A stretch of DNA of 64,000 bases, from positions 20,428,862-20,492,861 of the forward strand of contig OX326959.1 of assembly GCA_946800325.1 (NCBI GenBank), in the 5' to 3' direction. The notes beneath the pieces are model-generated. The model saw only the letters and a list, made by a program, of their open reading frames with translations, had not been told where the DNA came from and ran no database searches. Shown here one piece after another: positions 45,559 to 55,278 of this stretch; position 1 is the stretch's first letter; the number at the start of each line of letters is the position of its first letter. Made by a program: the position numbers and the translations under genes. This DNA is from Luzula sylvatica (taxonomy: Eukaryota; Streptophyta; Magnoliopsida; Poales; Juncaceae).

Positions 45559-45637
<79 letters not shown>
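45559..45637. repeat. (AT)n microsatellite
   Basis: About 39 AT units. It is interrupted by a hAT element and continues at 46550-46576. Confidence 0.95.
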
Positions 45638-45640
<3 letters not shown>

Positions 45641-45817
45641 TGTTTTAAATAGCGGCGCTTCAGCGGCGCTATAGCGCGCTATAGCGGATTTTAGGAGTTA
45701 AATGATGCATCGCTTCGGAATTTAGCTCTGTAGCATTTTGTTCCGCTGCAACGCTATAGCGGACTGCTATAGCATGAAGCGTTCAAATATAGCGGCCGTA
45801 GCGGCGCTATAGCGTGC

Positions 45818-45908
<91 letters not shown>

Positions 45909-46163
45909 ATCATAATAATGTTAAATCCAATCATAACAATAGTAATAATAAAAATATAATAAAATAATAATAGTAATAGTACGAATAATAATAATAATAA
46001 TAATTATTATTATTATTATTGATATTGTTATTAAATAATAATAACAATAATAATAATCATTATTATCATTACACAATAATAATAATTGTTATTAAATAAT
46101 AGTAATAATAAATAATAATGATAATAATAATAATTATTGTTATTATTATTATTATGTGTATTA

Positions 46164-46206
<43 letters not shown>

Positions 46207-46549
46207 GGAAGAATAATATCAACAACAACTATTATTAGCATTATTATAATTTCAAACAACATGATAATAAAATAAAAATAAAAGTAATAATAATAATAAT
46301 ATATTTTTTTTAGATGAATTTTTAATTTATGTTAGTTTGTGAGGTTGATATAAATAAGCATTTGATATAATTTTGTTTATAATATTGGGCCGCTAAATTA
46401 TATTTATATGCATATTTAGTATTATAAAAATAATAATTTTGATCAAACTCCGCTGCGATGGTGAAGCGGCGCTATATCGCCCGCTAACGCTAACCGCTAA
46501 ATCAAATGTCAGAAACGCTGCGTGCCGCTACACGCTATTTAAAACATTG
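45638..46549. mobile_element. hAT element (CAATGTTTTAAAT family) inside AT microsatellite
   Basis: Ends CAGTGTTTTAAATAGCGGCG and CGCTATTTAAAACATTG are inverted, and subterminal GCGCTATAGCGG repeats lie at both sides. The flanks are AT repeat on both sides, so the 8-bp duplication cannot be distinguished from the microsatellite. The core is long (ATT)n/(AAT)n DNA. No transposase. Confidence 0.82.
45819..46300. repeat. (TTA)n / (AAT)n trinucleotide repeat tract
   Basis: A pure (ATT)n run at 45819-45907 (about 29 units), then mixed AAT/ATT runs with inverted polarity, including (AAT)n at 46163-46205. It lies in the core of the hAT element. Confidence 0.92.
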
Positions 46550-46574
<25 letters not shown>

Positions 46575-46580
<6 letters not shown>

Positions 46581-46805
46581 CAATAACACAAAAACAACAT
46601 CTTTGTTGAGGCGAAAAGTGAGGATTAAATAGATTTATTAGTATTATTAATTAACTCAATTAACGATTCAATTGACCGTTTAATTGAAAGTCACTTAACA
46701 TTTACTAATATTAATATATTATAAATTATTGATGTGTTAATTAAACGTGTCAACATTTAATTGAGTTAATTAGAAATGTTAATCAATTCATTTTGGGGGC
46801 CAGAT
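46575..46805. mobile_element. MITE, GCCTCCAA family (diverged copy)
   Basis: CCCCAATAACACAAAAACAA, TTGTTGAGGCGAAAAG, AATTAACTCAATTAACGATT and the inverted AATTGAGTTAATTAGAAATG match the members at 50693 and 53565. Confidence 0.6.
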
Positions 46806-46819
46806 ATTATTTTCTTCGT

Positions 46820-48404
46820 TATATGGGTATAATGTGGGTTGAAATAGAAAAAATAAACTAAAAAAAGAAAAAGAAAAAAACACGTGACTGTTTTGAGGTA
46901 GTACGTTCAAAATTATAATTATTGTATGATCGTATGATTTCCTTTGCAATAACAAATGGCATACTACTCTCATGTCATCATATCATCCAAATACATAAAC
47001 AATGAAGTCTTGTAAAAAGAAAAACAGTAGTCTAGTGACTAAATATATATACCAGCATAATGCTAAAATGGATGATTTAATTTTCACTAAAGACTCAAAG
47101 GCGTGTTACTCTATTGTTTAGCCGACGATCGAATGTATGACAGAGCAATTTGCATAGGTCTTCCAAGTCAAGGTCCATGATTTGGAGCCCGTGTCACAGA
47201 TTTTCAAGTATTTGAGGTTTATTTTGAAGGTAGACTCCGTATACAATTAATTTATTCGAAAAAAAATTAACGTATTTTGTCATAATTGATTGTGTAGTTT
47301 ATTGGTCGAGGTTCAACAAAATTTTCAGTAGATTCTAACTTCAAATCTCACCTAAATTTATTTTTTGTTAAAATTTGCGTTGCAATATTTTGAAAAAAAA
47401 TATATTTAAAAAATAATTTGTGGGACTTGAACTCATTATCTCACACAAGAAAGATAATTGTTTGATCAACGAATCATAAATCCGAAATCCGGGCTTTTTA
47501 GGCCTGTAACTGGATCCTGTCTGAAAGGGAGAAAAGTCTGAGTGAGAGCCTTGAGACTTTCAGTTATATTCAATGTTCCAGAAATCGCTCGGCGCTCGCT
47601 GGTCGGCAGACGACTATCAAGCGCCAAGGATGATTAATCGGGATTAATCGAGAATCTCGGCGGATTTTTATTTTTTTATATTTAATATTTAAATTAATTA
47701 AACAAAATTACAAATCACAGTTTTTTTAATAAGTTTTGAATATTTTAAGTAACAAAATACACTACGTCACTAAACTAACATAAACTCAAATTATATATAT
47801 ATATTTGAAAAAATTTAGTCCAAATATATATTTTTGAATAGTATCCGACAAACGATCGTTTGCATTATTGATGCCTAATTTTTTTGATGTCAATGGGAAT
47901 CCATTGGCAATCCATAATGAAAACGATCATTATTTTGAATAGTATCCCACAACCTCTCATAATATACGATTTTTTATCCTTCACATTCAACCAACTAGGC
48001 TATGGACCCGTTAACAATTCAAAAAAATTAAAAAAAAAAAAAAAAAAAAAAAACACATCCAAAAATCGGCTCGGCGGTAGTTTGGCGGACCCTTGACGGC
48101 CGCTTGGCGGAAATATGTCAAGCACAAAATGCCAAGGGTTTATCGAGACGGTGGACCCTCGACTACCGATTAATCATCGATTAATCGGCCGTCAAGGCCG
48201 ATTTCTGGAACATTGGTTATATTTCATGCATAGTCATTCTAACCCTGTACTCCAAGAAAACGGGACCCATTTTGCTGGAGGATTTACGAATGTGCCAAGG
48301 TGGTGAAACCGTCCACAATGGACCCATCCAAAACACATCCTCATCCTTCAATTGGCTGGTTCATGGTGAGCATACCAAATATGTATTTCATGTCTCGTTG
48401 TATG
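46820..48404. repeat. Local tandem duplication, unit 1
   Basis: Collinear with unit 2 (48405-49385): TATAATGTGGGTTGAAATAG, ATGATTTAATTTTCACTAA, GGCGTGTTACTNTATTGTTT and the final TGGCTGGTTCA block all recur in order. Unit 1 carries an extra 645-bp hAT insertion (47571-48215). Within the unit, 47290-47355 and the minus strand of 47405-47475 have tRNA-like A/B-box phrases facing each other (TTGGTCGAGG...CTTCAAATCTC and GAGTTCAAGTCCC). Confidence 0.85.
47571..48215. mobile_element. hAT element (CAATGTTCCAGAAATCG ends)
   Basis: Perfect 17-bp inverted ends CAATGTTCCAGAAATCG and CGATTTCTGGAACATTG, and perfect 8-bp duplication GTTATATT (47563-47570 and 48216-48223). Unit 2 of the tandem duplication (around 49200) is the uninterrupted empty site. 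Subterminal GATTAATCG/CGGCG repeats. No transposase. Confidence 0.93.
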
Positions 48405-49385
48405 AGTATAATGTGGGTTGAAATAGAAAAAAAAAACCGTGACTGTTTTGAGGTAGTATGTTCAAAATTATAATTATTGTATGATTGTATGATTTCCTTT
48501 GCAAGAACGAATGACATACTACTGTCATGTCATCGTATCATCCAAATACATAAGCAATGAAGTCTTGTAAAAACAGTAGTCTAGTGACTAAATATATATG
48601 CCGGCATAATGCTAAAATGGATGATTTAATTTTCACTAACGACTCAGAGGCGTGTTACTATATTGTTTAGCCGACAATCGAATGTATGACAGAGCAATTT
48701 GCATAGGTCTTCCAAGTCAAGGTCCATGATTTGTAAGGGGGAGCCGGTCCGGTCACAGATTTTCAAGTATCTGAGATCTATTTTGAAAATAGACTCCATA
48801 TACAATTAATTTATTCGAAGAAAGATTAACGTATTTTGTCACAATTTATTGTGTGGTGTATTGGTCGAGGTTCAACAAAATTTCCAATAGATTCAAACTT
48901 CAAATCTCAGCTAAATTTATTTTTTGTTAAAATTTGCATTGTATTTTGGAGAAAAAAATATTTAAAATATAATTCGTGGGACTTGAACTCATTATCTCTC
49001 ACAAAAAAGATAATTGTTTTATCACTGAACCATAAATTTGCTTATGATTTTGAACAATTTCATTATAATAATTATTATTTTTAACTGAATAAACATGTTT
49101 TTTAAAAAAATCGGATCCGAAATCTAGACCTCTTAGGCCTATAACTGGGTCCCTGTCCGAAAGGGAGAAAAGTCTGACTGCGAGAGTCTTGAGACTTTCA
49201 GTTATATTTCATGCATAGTCATTCTAACCCTAAACTCCAATAAAACGGGACCCATTTCGCTGGAGGATTTACGAATGTGCCAAGGTGGTGAAACCGTCCA
49301 CAATGGACTCATCCAAAACACATCCCCATCCTTCAATTGGCTGGTTCACGGTGAGCATACAAAATGTGTATTTCATGTCTCGCTG
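48405..49385. repeat. Local tandem duplication, unit 2
   Basis: Second copy of 46820-48404 without the hAT insertion, with small indels. No coding content is recognised; the frames at 48836-49084 do not resemble a known protein. Confidence 0.85.
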
Positions 49386-49509
49386 TACTATATATACAGA
49401 TTAATATTTGGGATATAAGGTTTTCAGGTGGGGACTAAGAAGTAAGAAGAGGTGACATTCAGTGTGAACGGTCAAGTCGATTCGATCAACTAGTAGGGTT
49501 TGAACTGGC

Positions 49510-49740
49510 ATGGGCCAGATCTCGAGGAGTAAATTTCTGGTGAGAAAAGGACCCAAATAGATAAAAACAGAGAATATATATATAATATGGGCCAGGCCTC
49601 GAAGACAAAATTTCTGGTGAGAAAAAGACCCAAATAGAAAAAACAAAGAATACATAATATATGGGCCAGGACTCGAGGACTAAATTTCTGGTGAGAAAAC
49701 GACCCAAATAGGAAAAAAAAAAACAGAGAATATATAATAT
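49510..49740. repeat. Three-copy tandem repeat, about 75-bp unit
   Basis: GGGCCAGATCTCGAGGAGTA, GGGCCAGGCCTCGAAGACAA and GGGCCAGGACTCGAGGACTA begin copies at about 49512, 49589 and 49663. Each is followed by AATTTCTGGTGAGAAAA and GACCCAAATAG. The related minus-strand open frames are repeat artefacts. Confidence 0.88.
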
Positions 49741-50087
49741 AACTACAGTTAAATCAGAAAAAACGGGAGCAAGGATACTGATATTTTCGGCTTTCTTTTG
49801 ATTTTTTTTCAAAATGATTTTTGTCTGTTTATGCATATGATATCTTCCGTAACAACATAGTTGTTTTATATGGTCTTCAAAGTTCAAACCTAAACTAATA
49901 ATCATGTTGGTTCATGAAATATAAATTTCTACCTAATCATATCTTGCTGTGTTTTAAGTCAAATTTCAAATATAAAACATTATGAATAATCCATGTGTAT
50001 CAAACAAATAAACCCACAACTTGGTCACTGACGGTGCATCATTTTCCTTGAGAAATGGGTTGGGTTGAACTTCCACATGGCCAAGAC

Positions 50088-50089
<2 letters not shown>
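49741..50089. other. Spacer
   Basis: AT-rich sequence; no gene or element seen. Confidence 0.5.

Positions 50090-50143
<54 letters not shown>
50090..50143. repeat. (CT)n microsatellite
   Basis: About 26 uninterrupted CT units. The RERERE-type frame over it is an artefact. Confidence 0.95.
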
Positions 50144-50148
<5 letters not shown>

Positions 50149-50227
50149 ATATAAATTATTTTTTTTCGTGTTGAGAACTTATCTAAATGTATATAGATTG
50201 GTCCCTCATATTCATCATTTATTCTTA

Positions 50228-50690
50228 CTAACAATAGCCCGCGTAATTACGCAGGACTTCAAATCTTTTTTACATATTTTTGTATAATTTCTTTAAATAG
50301 AATTTTGTACGGGTGCGTTTAAACTCAACTAATATAATCATGATTTATTTACAAATATATTAATGTCAATAAATACATTATAATTAATAAAGATTCATGA
50401 AGTTGACATACCGTGAATATATCCATTATAATTAATTATGGTCTATGAAATTAGTCCATCATTATAAATTCACATAAAATAAATAAAATATAACATATTA
50501 TATTTCAAACAAAATTAAAGTTTCAAAATAAAAAAAGAAAAACTCCGAATAATACACATAAAACCGAAATATATATTTGAAATTTCATCCATTAACATAA
50601 AAAATGTCACTTTTTTTAAAAAAAAAGAACAAAATTGTAAATTTTACTATAAAAAAAAAATAACAATTGAGCCATAGTTTCAAACGAAAA
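50228..50690 (-). mobile_element. Helitron-like composite repeat, copy 2
   Basis: The minus strand gives hairpin CCTGCGTAATTACGCGGG followed by TTGTTAGT. The adjoining block GTGCGTTTAAACTCAACTAA continues as in copies 1 and 3 to 50690, where a GCCTCCAA-family MITE follows at the same place as in copy 3. Confidence 0.5.
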
Positions 50691-50692
50691 TT

Positions 50693-50955
50693 TTATATGG
50701 AGCCTCAATAGCACAAAAATAGCACTCTTGATGAGGCGACAAAAGAGAATTAAGTAGGTTTATTAGTATTATTAATTGATTCAATTAACGATTTAATTTA
50801 CCGTTTAAACAAGTCAATTAACATTTACTAATATTAACATATTATAAATTATTGATGTGTTAATTAATATTTAATTGAGTCATTAAAAATACTAATTAAT
50901 TCATTTTATCACCTCATCAAGGATATTATGATGAATTTGGGTGGTAAGTATATTT
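50693..50955. mobile_element. MITE, GCCTCCAA family
   Basis: TATGGAGCCTCAATAGCAC, TTGATGAGGCGACAAAAG and the inverted TTTATCACCTCATCAAGG bound AATTGA/AATTAA-rich arms. Confidence 0.7.
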
Positions 50956-51186
50956 TTTACTTTCATAATGGGTATAATTTGGTTAGAAATAGCTAAAAAA
51001 AAAAAAAAAAAAAAACTGCACGTGACAGTTTGTGGTGGTACGTTAAGAATTATAACTATAGTAGTATTTGCACATTGTCATTAATAAAAAAAGGAAAAAA
51101 AATGATTTTAATCATTTGTCCATTTTTATTGTTCATTTTACCCCTAATTTATTTTTTGAATTATTTTTGTACTTTCATTTTGGGGT

Positions 51187-51665
51187 CTCCATTAATTAAC
51201 TAACAGATAGTATGACATTTAAATTTTAATGAGATAGTAAATGATATAATAAAAATTGATGACATTGCAAAGAAATTTGAAAAAAAAAATATATATTTAT
51301 AAAATTTTCTCTCTTTTTTCTATGTTTTGAATCCCGAGATAATATTTTTTCCCAAAATCAATTAGCGCCTAAATCTTGGAAAAAATTCAGTTTTCCTTCT
51401 TAGTCTCGAGCCGTCATCTTTCTTCCACGAGCGTTCCCAAAATTTGTTTTCCAGTTTTTCCAAAATCAATTAGCGTCCAAAATTCTTTATTTTTCTCGGG
51501 TTTAGGCGCTAACTGATTTTGGGAAAAACTGATTTTCTCATAATTTAATACATAAAAAAAAATATTTCATATTTTTCAAATTTATTGTTATGTTATCAAT
51601 TTTTACTACATCATTTATCAATTCATTGAAATTTAACTGTCACATCATCCATTAATTAATGGAGA
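51187..51665. mobile_element. Inverted-repeat MITE
   Basis: CTCCATTAATTAA on the left and TTAATTAATGGAG on the right begin long inverted arms: ATGACATTTAAATTTTAATG versus ATTGAAATTTAACTGTCACAT, and TCAATTTTTACTACATC versus its inverse at 51245. A second internal inverted pair is AATCAATTAGCGCCTAAAT / GGTTTAGGCGCTAACTGATT. No ORF. Confidence 0.75.
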
Positions 51666-51784
51666 AAGCAAAACGAACATTTAAAAAAAAATGAAATTAC
51701 AAAATAACTCAAAAAATAAATTACGAGACAAAATTAATAACAATATACGAGAGACTAAAATCAAATTTTTTCCAATAAAAAATA

Positions 51785-52380
51785 ATTGAAGCCAGCAAAG
51801 AACGCAGTGGATCAATAACGTCAAGGAGTAACTAATTGATCCGAAAATAGCTGAATCAGATTGGTTATGGGTTTTTAACATCAATTGACAGCTATTAGTC
51901 CTTGATATTCTTAGAGGCCATATATTGTACTCTTCAATTTTTCCACAACATCGTCTATATCCCTAATTAATAATTAATTAGTATGATAATTAACCAAGTG
52001 ATATTTCAGTAATAATTAATTAATATATAACTAAAATACATATACATTAATAATTCTTAATTAATATTAATTAATTATTAATCGAATATTTTTTTTATTA
52101 ATGATCATGTTAACTAATCACTAAGTGATTAATTGATGATATGGACGATGTGACGGGGAAATGAAATGAAGAATATAACATAATTATCCATATTGTTATA
52201 GTCGAAATGTTCGCTTAATTAGGTGTATGCATAACAGAAATGACAAATTAATCGTCTTATTTGGGTCAACTCTCCTTCAGAACCTAACAAGCTTTTCTTT
52301 TTTTTCTTTTTTTAATTTGGGAGAAAATTTGGGAGAATTGACAGAGAGATACATATTTGTGACGCACAATACGATTAGGG
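51785..52380. repeat. Dispersed duplication block, copy 2
   Basis: Counterpart of 19990-20420 (AATAATTGAAGCCAG, ATCAATTGACAGCTA, CTTAATTAGGTGTATGCATA, CTTCAGAACCTAACAAG), with an extra AT-rich stretch at 51920-52180. Confidence 0.7.
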
Positions 52381-52484
52381 GGATATATATAAAGAGTAAT
52401 TGTATCGTGTCTCATGGCTTCATCATCATATTTTTTTTGTATCGTTAAATTACAATTAATTGGTGATTATAAACACGGCGATTA

Positions 52485-52569
52485 GTCAATGGGCTCATAG
52501 TTTAGTTGATCGAGTGTGATGCATAAAAATATTGTGGGTTCGATTCCGATTGGCATAAAAAAAAAATTA
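52485..52569 (+). mobile_element. tRNA-derived SINE, second copy
   Basis: TCAATGGGCTCATAG start, A-box-like TAGTTTAGTTGATCGAG, B-box GGTTCGATTCC and an A-rich end, as in 33894-34038. The flanking duplication is short and uncertain (ATTAG). Confidence 0.7.
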
Positions 52570-53090
52570 GATATCAATAACGAAAATGATCGATTGTCGG
52601 ACACCATTCAAAAAAAAAATAAACATGGCAATTAACAAAACGTTATCAGTTTATATTGAATTGATATTAGTTAGAAATTATTATTTTATATTTATTTTAA
52701 ATATATATTGGTTAATTATTAATGAAATGATTTTTAATTGATCATCATGTTAATTATTTTTTATTTGTTAAAGGTGAATCTATTGCAAGAATTAACATGA
52801 CTAAATTGAGAACGATTTTAATTTTTTTTAATTAATTGATCACTGCATCCCTATTTGTGACGATTGATATTTATTATACTTATATACTATTATTTATATT
52901 TTTCATAAATAATGTAAAAATATTTTGCTAATATTCTGAAAATACCAGATCTTACCAGCAAATGAAGAGAAATATAGGAATGTGTATCCGAAACGAAGGC
53001 CCTTATATATGTATATATAATTTTACGTAAATACAATATTTAACGTATGATCAATATCCTGCTGCGAGAGCATGTGTAATTCTATAATTA
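52570..53090. other. AT-rich spacer
   Basis: No recognisable genes or elements. Confidence 0.5.
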
Positions 53091-53560
53091 CTAGCAATTG
53101 GTCGCACAATAATTGCCCGGGGCATACCCATTTTTTTTACATATTTTGTATAATTAGTTTAAATAAAATTTTCGCGGATACATTTAAACTCAATTATATA
53201 ATCATAATATGTTTGCAAATACATTGATGTCAATAAATGCATTATACTTAACAAAAGTTCATAAAATTTGTCTATTATGAATATACGCATTATAATTAAT
53301 AAGGATTCATGGAATTGACCCAATATTATAAATTATAAATTCATACTAAATAAATAAAATATAACATGTTATAATTCAAACAAGATTAAAGTTTCAAAAC
53401 AAATAAAAGAAAAGAGTGAAAAATACACATAAAACCGAAATATATATTTAAAATGTCATTCATTAACATAAACAATATCAAAAGAAAAATTAAAAAAACA
53501 TAATTGTAAATTATATCATAAGAAATTAACAATTAATTCATAGTTTCATACAAAAATTAT
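53091..53560 (-). mobile_element. Helitron-like composite repeat, copy 3
   Basis: The minus strand gives a hairpin-like GGGCAATTATTGTGCGACC then AATTGCTAGT, i.e. CTAG before T. The body matches copies 1 and 2, and a GCCTCCAA-family MITE follows. Confidence 0.5.
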
Positions 53561-53564
53561 ATAT

Positions 53565-53835
53565 GGAGCCCCAATAACACACAAATAAGATCTTTTATGA
53601 GGAGACAAGAGAGTATTAAGTATGATCATTGGTATTATTGATTGTCTCATTTAACGATTAAATTGATCGTTTAATTGAATTGACATGTCAATTAATATTC
53701 ATATTAATAAATTATTGATGTATTAATTAAACCTTTCAATTAACATTTAATCGAGTCAATTAGAAATATTAATCAATTCAATTTGTCACATTATCAAGAA
53801 TATTTTGATGAGCTTGAAAATAAATTATAATTTTT
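53565..53835. mobile_element. MITE, GCCTCCAA family (diverged)
   Basis: TATGGAGCCCCAATAACACA, ATTGTCTCATTTAACG and the inverted TCGAGTCAATTAGAAAT, with ATTGATGTATTAATTAAAC in the centre, as in 50693-50955. Confidence 0.6.
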
Positions 53836-53956
53836 TTTTCAATATATGGGTATAATTTGAATTGCAATATAAACAAAATTAAAAATAATTAAAAAAAAAA
53901 TGATCACACGTGTCACCTTCTCATAACTTGTTCAAAATTAATACTACAGAATGATG

Positions 53957-54151
53957 TAATGAACATGAATCTTAAATTGACCTATCAGAATTCATGTTCA
54001 TTATGCATGAGAAAAATCTTAAAACCACATCATTTTTTTTTAATTCTTGAATAGTATCTTGACCAAAACACTTGCTGATTATCTTAGTTTCACAAATATG
54101 ACATTTACTGATTATATTAGTATCACATATATTGGCCAGAAGCATAGTGTG
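53957..54151 (+). repeat. Dispersed direct repeat, copy 2
   Basis: Near-identical to 40618-40813; only scattered substitutions and one indel in the T run are seen. Confidence 0.85.
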
Positions 54152-54269
54152 TAAGAATTTAGGTTACAAGTCTAGCTTTGGTAAATTAGGTTAAATGTAT
54201 ATCCATAACTTCGTTTTACTGTTCTCAGTGAGTGCAGTTTTCTTTTGTAGAACAAAAAATTTATATATT

Positions 54270-54900
54270 TTTTTCAACCGTCATATATTAAAAAAAAGAA
54301 AAATTATTCTCCTCCAAAATGTACCTATCGAATGTTCCATTGTTGAACTATTACGTTTAATTAACATGATAATTAAAACATATAATTAAATATTCATTAA
54401 AATTTATTGATATTTATGAATTCGAATAAATATTAATTATATATTAAGTTAACAACTAACATGTAATAGTAACTATTTTAATTAAATATACTAATTAGAA
54501 CATAGAAATGTTATGCTAAATTTTGGATAATTTCTGTTAGTATATTTTATTAAAATGATAACCATTGTTAGATGTTAACTTAATACATAATAAATATTTA
54601 TTCATAAATTTGAATAAATATTTAATTATATATCTTAATTATCACGATAATTAAACGTAATAACTAAATAATGGAGAATTCGGTGGCTACATTTTGGAGG
54701 AGAATAAAATTTTTATATATTTTTTTTCAACCTGTCATATATTAAAAAAAAAATTACTCTTCCCAAAAATATACCTGCCGAATTCTCCATTATTGAACTA
54801 TTAAATTTAATTAACGTGATAATTAAAACATATAATTAAATATTCATTAAAATTTATTCATATTTACGAATAATGATTTTTTCTTTTTTAATTTTTAATT
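54270..54900. mobile_element. Relic of the palindromic Mutator-like family
   Basis: Three alternating copies of the same ~210-bp unit that builds 42951-44920 (starting near 54305, 54520 and 54760), recognisable by TATTAAGTTAACAACTAACA, AATTAAACGTAATAACTAA and GAATTCGGTGGCTAC. They are more diverged. No terminal TIRs or 9-bp duplication were found. Confidence 0.7.
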
Positions 54901-55014
54901 TGTAATGTACATATAATTAAATATTCATTAAAATTCATTAAAACATATAATTTAATATTTAATATTTTTTCTTTTTTAATTTTTAATTTGTTGTTCTAGG
55001 ATGGTTTAGAATAA

Positions 55015-55278
55015 TGATATATTACGGCCGTTCTGGGATGTTTAGAATTCATCACCTGTGTGAAGTGTGAGCCATTAAATTAAAAATTAAAAAAGAAAAA
55101 AAAAGACAAAAAGAAAAAGAAAAAAAGAAGAAGAAGAAAAGAACAAAGAACAAAGAAAAAAAAAAAAAAAAAAAAAAATTTATCCTCCTATTTGTACCTT
55201 ACCAATTCAACCATCACAACACAAGCCACCCACGAATTTTAAACCTTCTTGCTCTCTTTAGACATACATTCTGAAAAC
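55015..55278 (+). promoter_or_regulatory. 5' flank of DUF247 gene C with altered TATA
   Basis: Shares CCGTTCTGGGATGTTTAGAA and the poly-purine tract with copy A, and ACCAATTCAACCATCACAAC with A and B. At the position of TATATATA in A and B, gene C has TATTTGTA (55189-55196), 90 bp before the ATG. Confidence 0.6.

Noticed and set aside
46031..46228. Open frame with Leu and Asn/Tyr runs
   Set aside because: It translates ATT/AAT trinucleotide repeats in the core of a hAT element.
50025..50234. Open frame with an Arg-Glu repeat
   Set aside because: It translates the (CT)n microsatellite.
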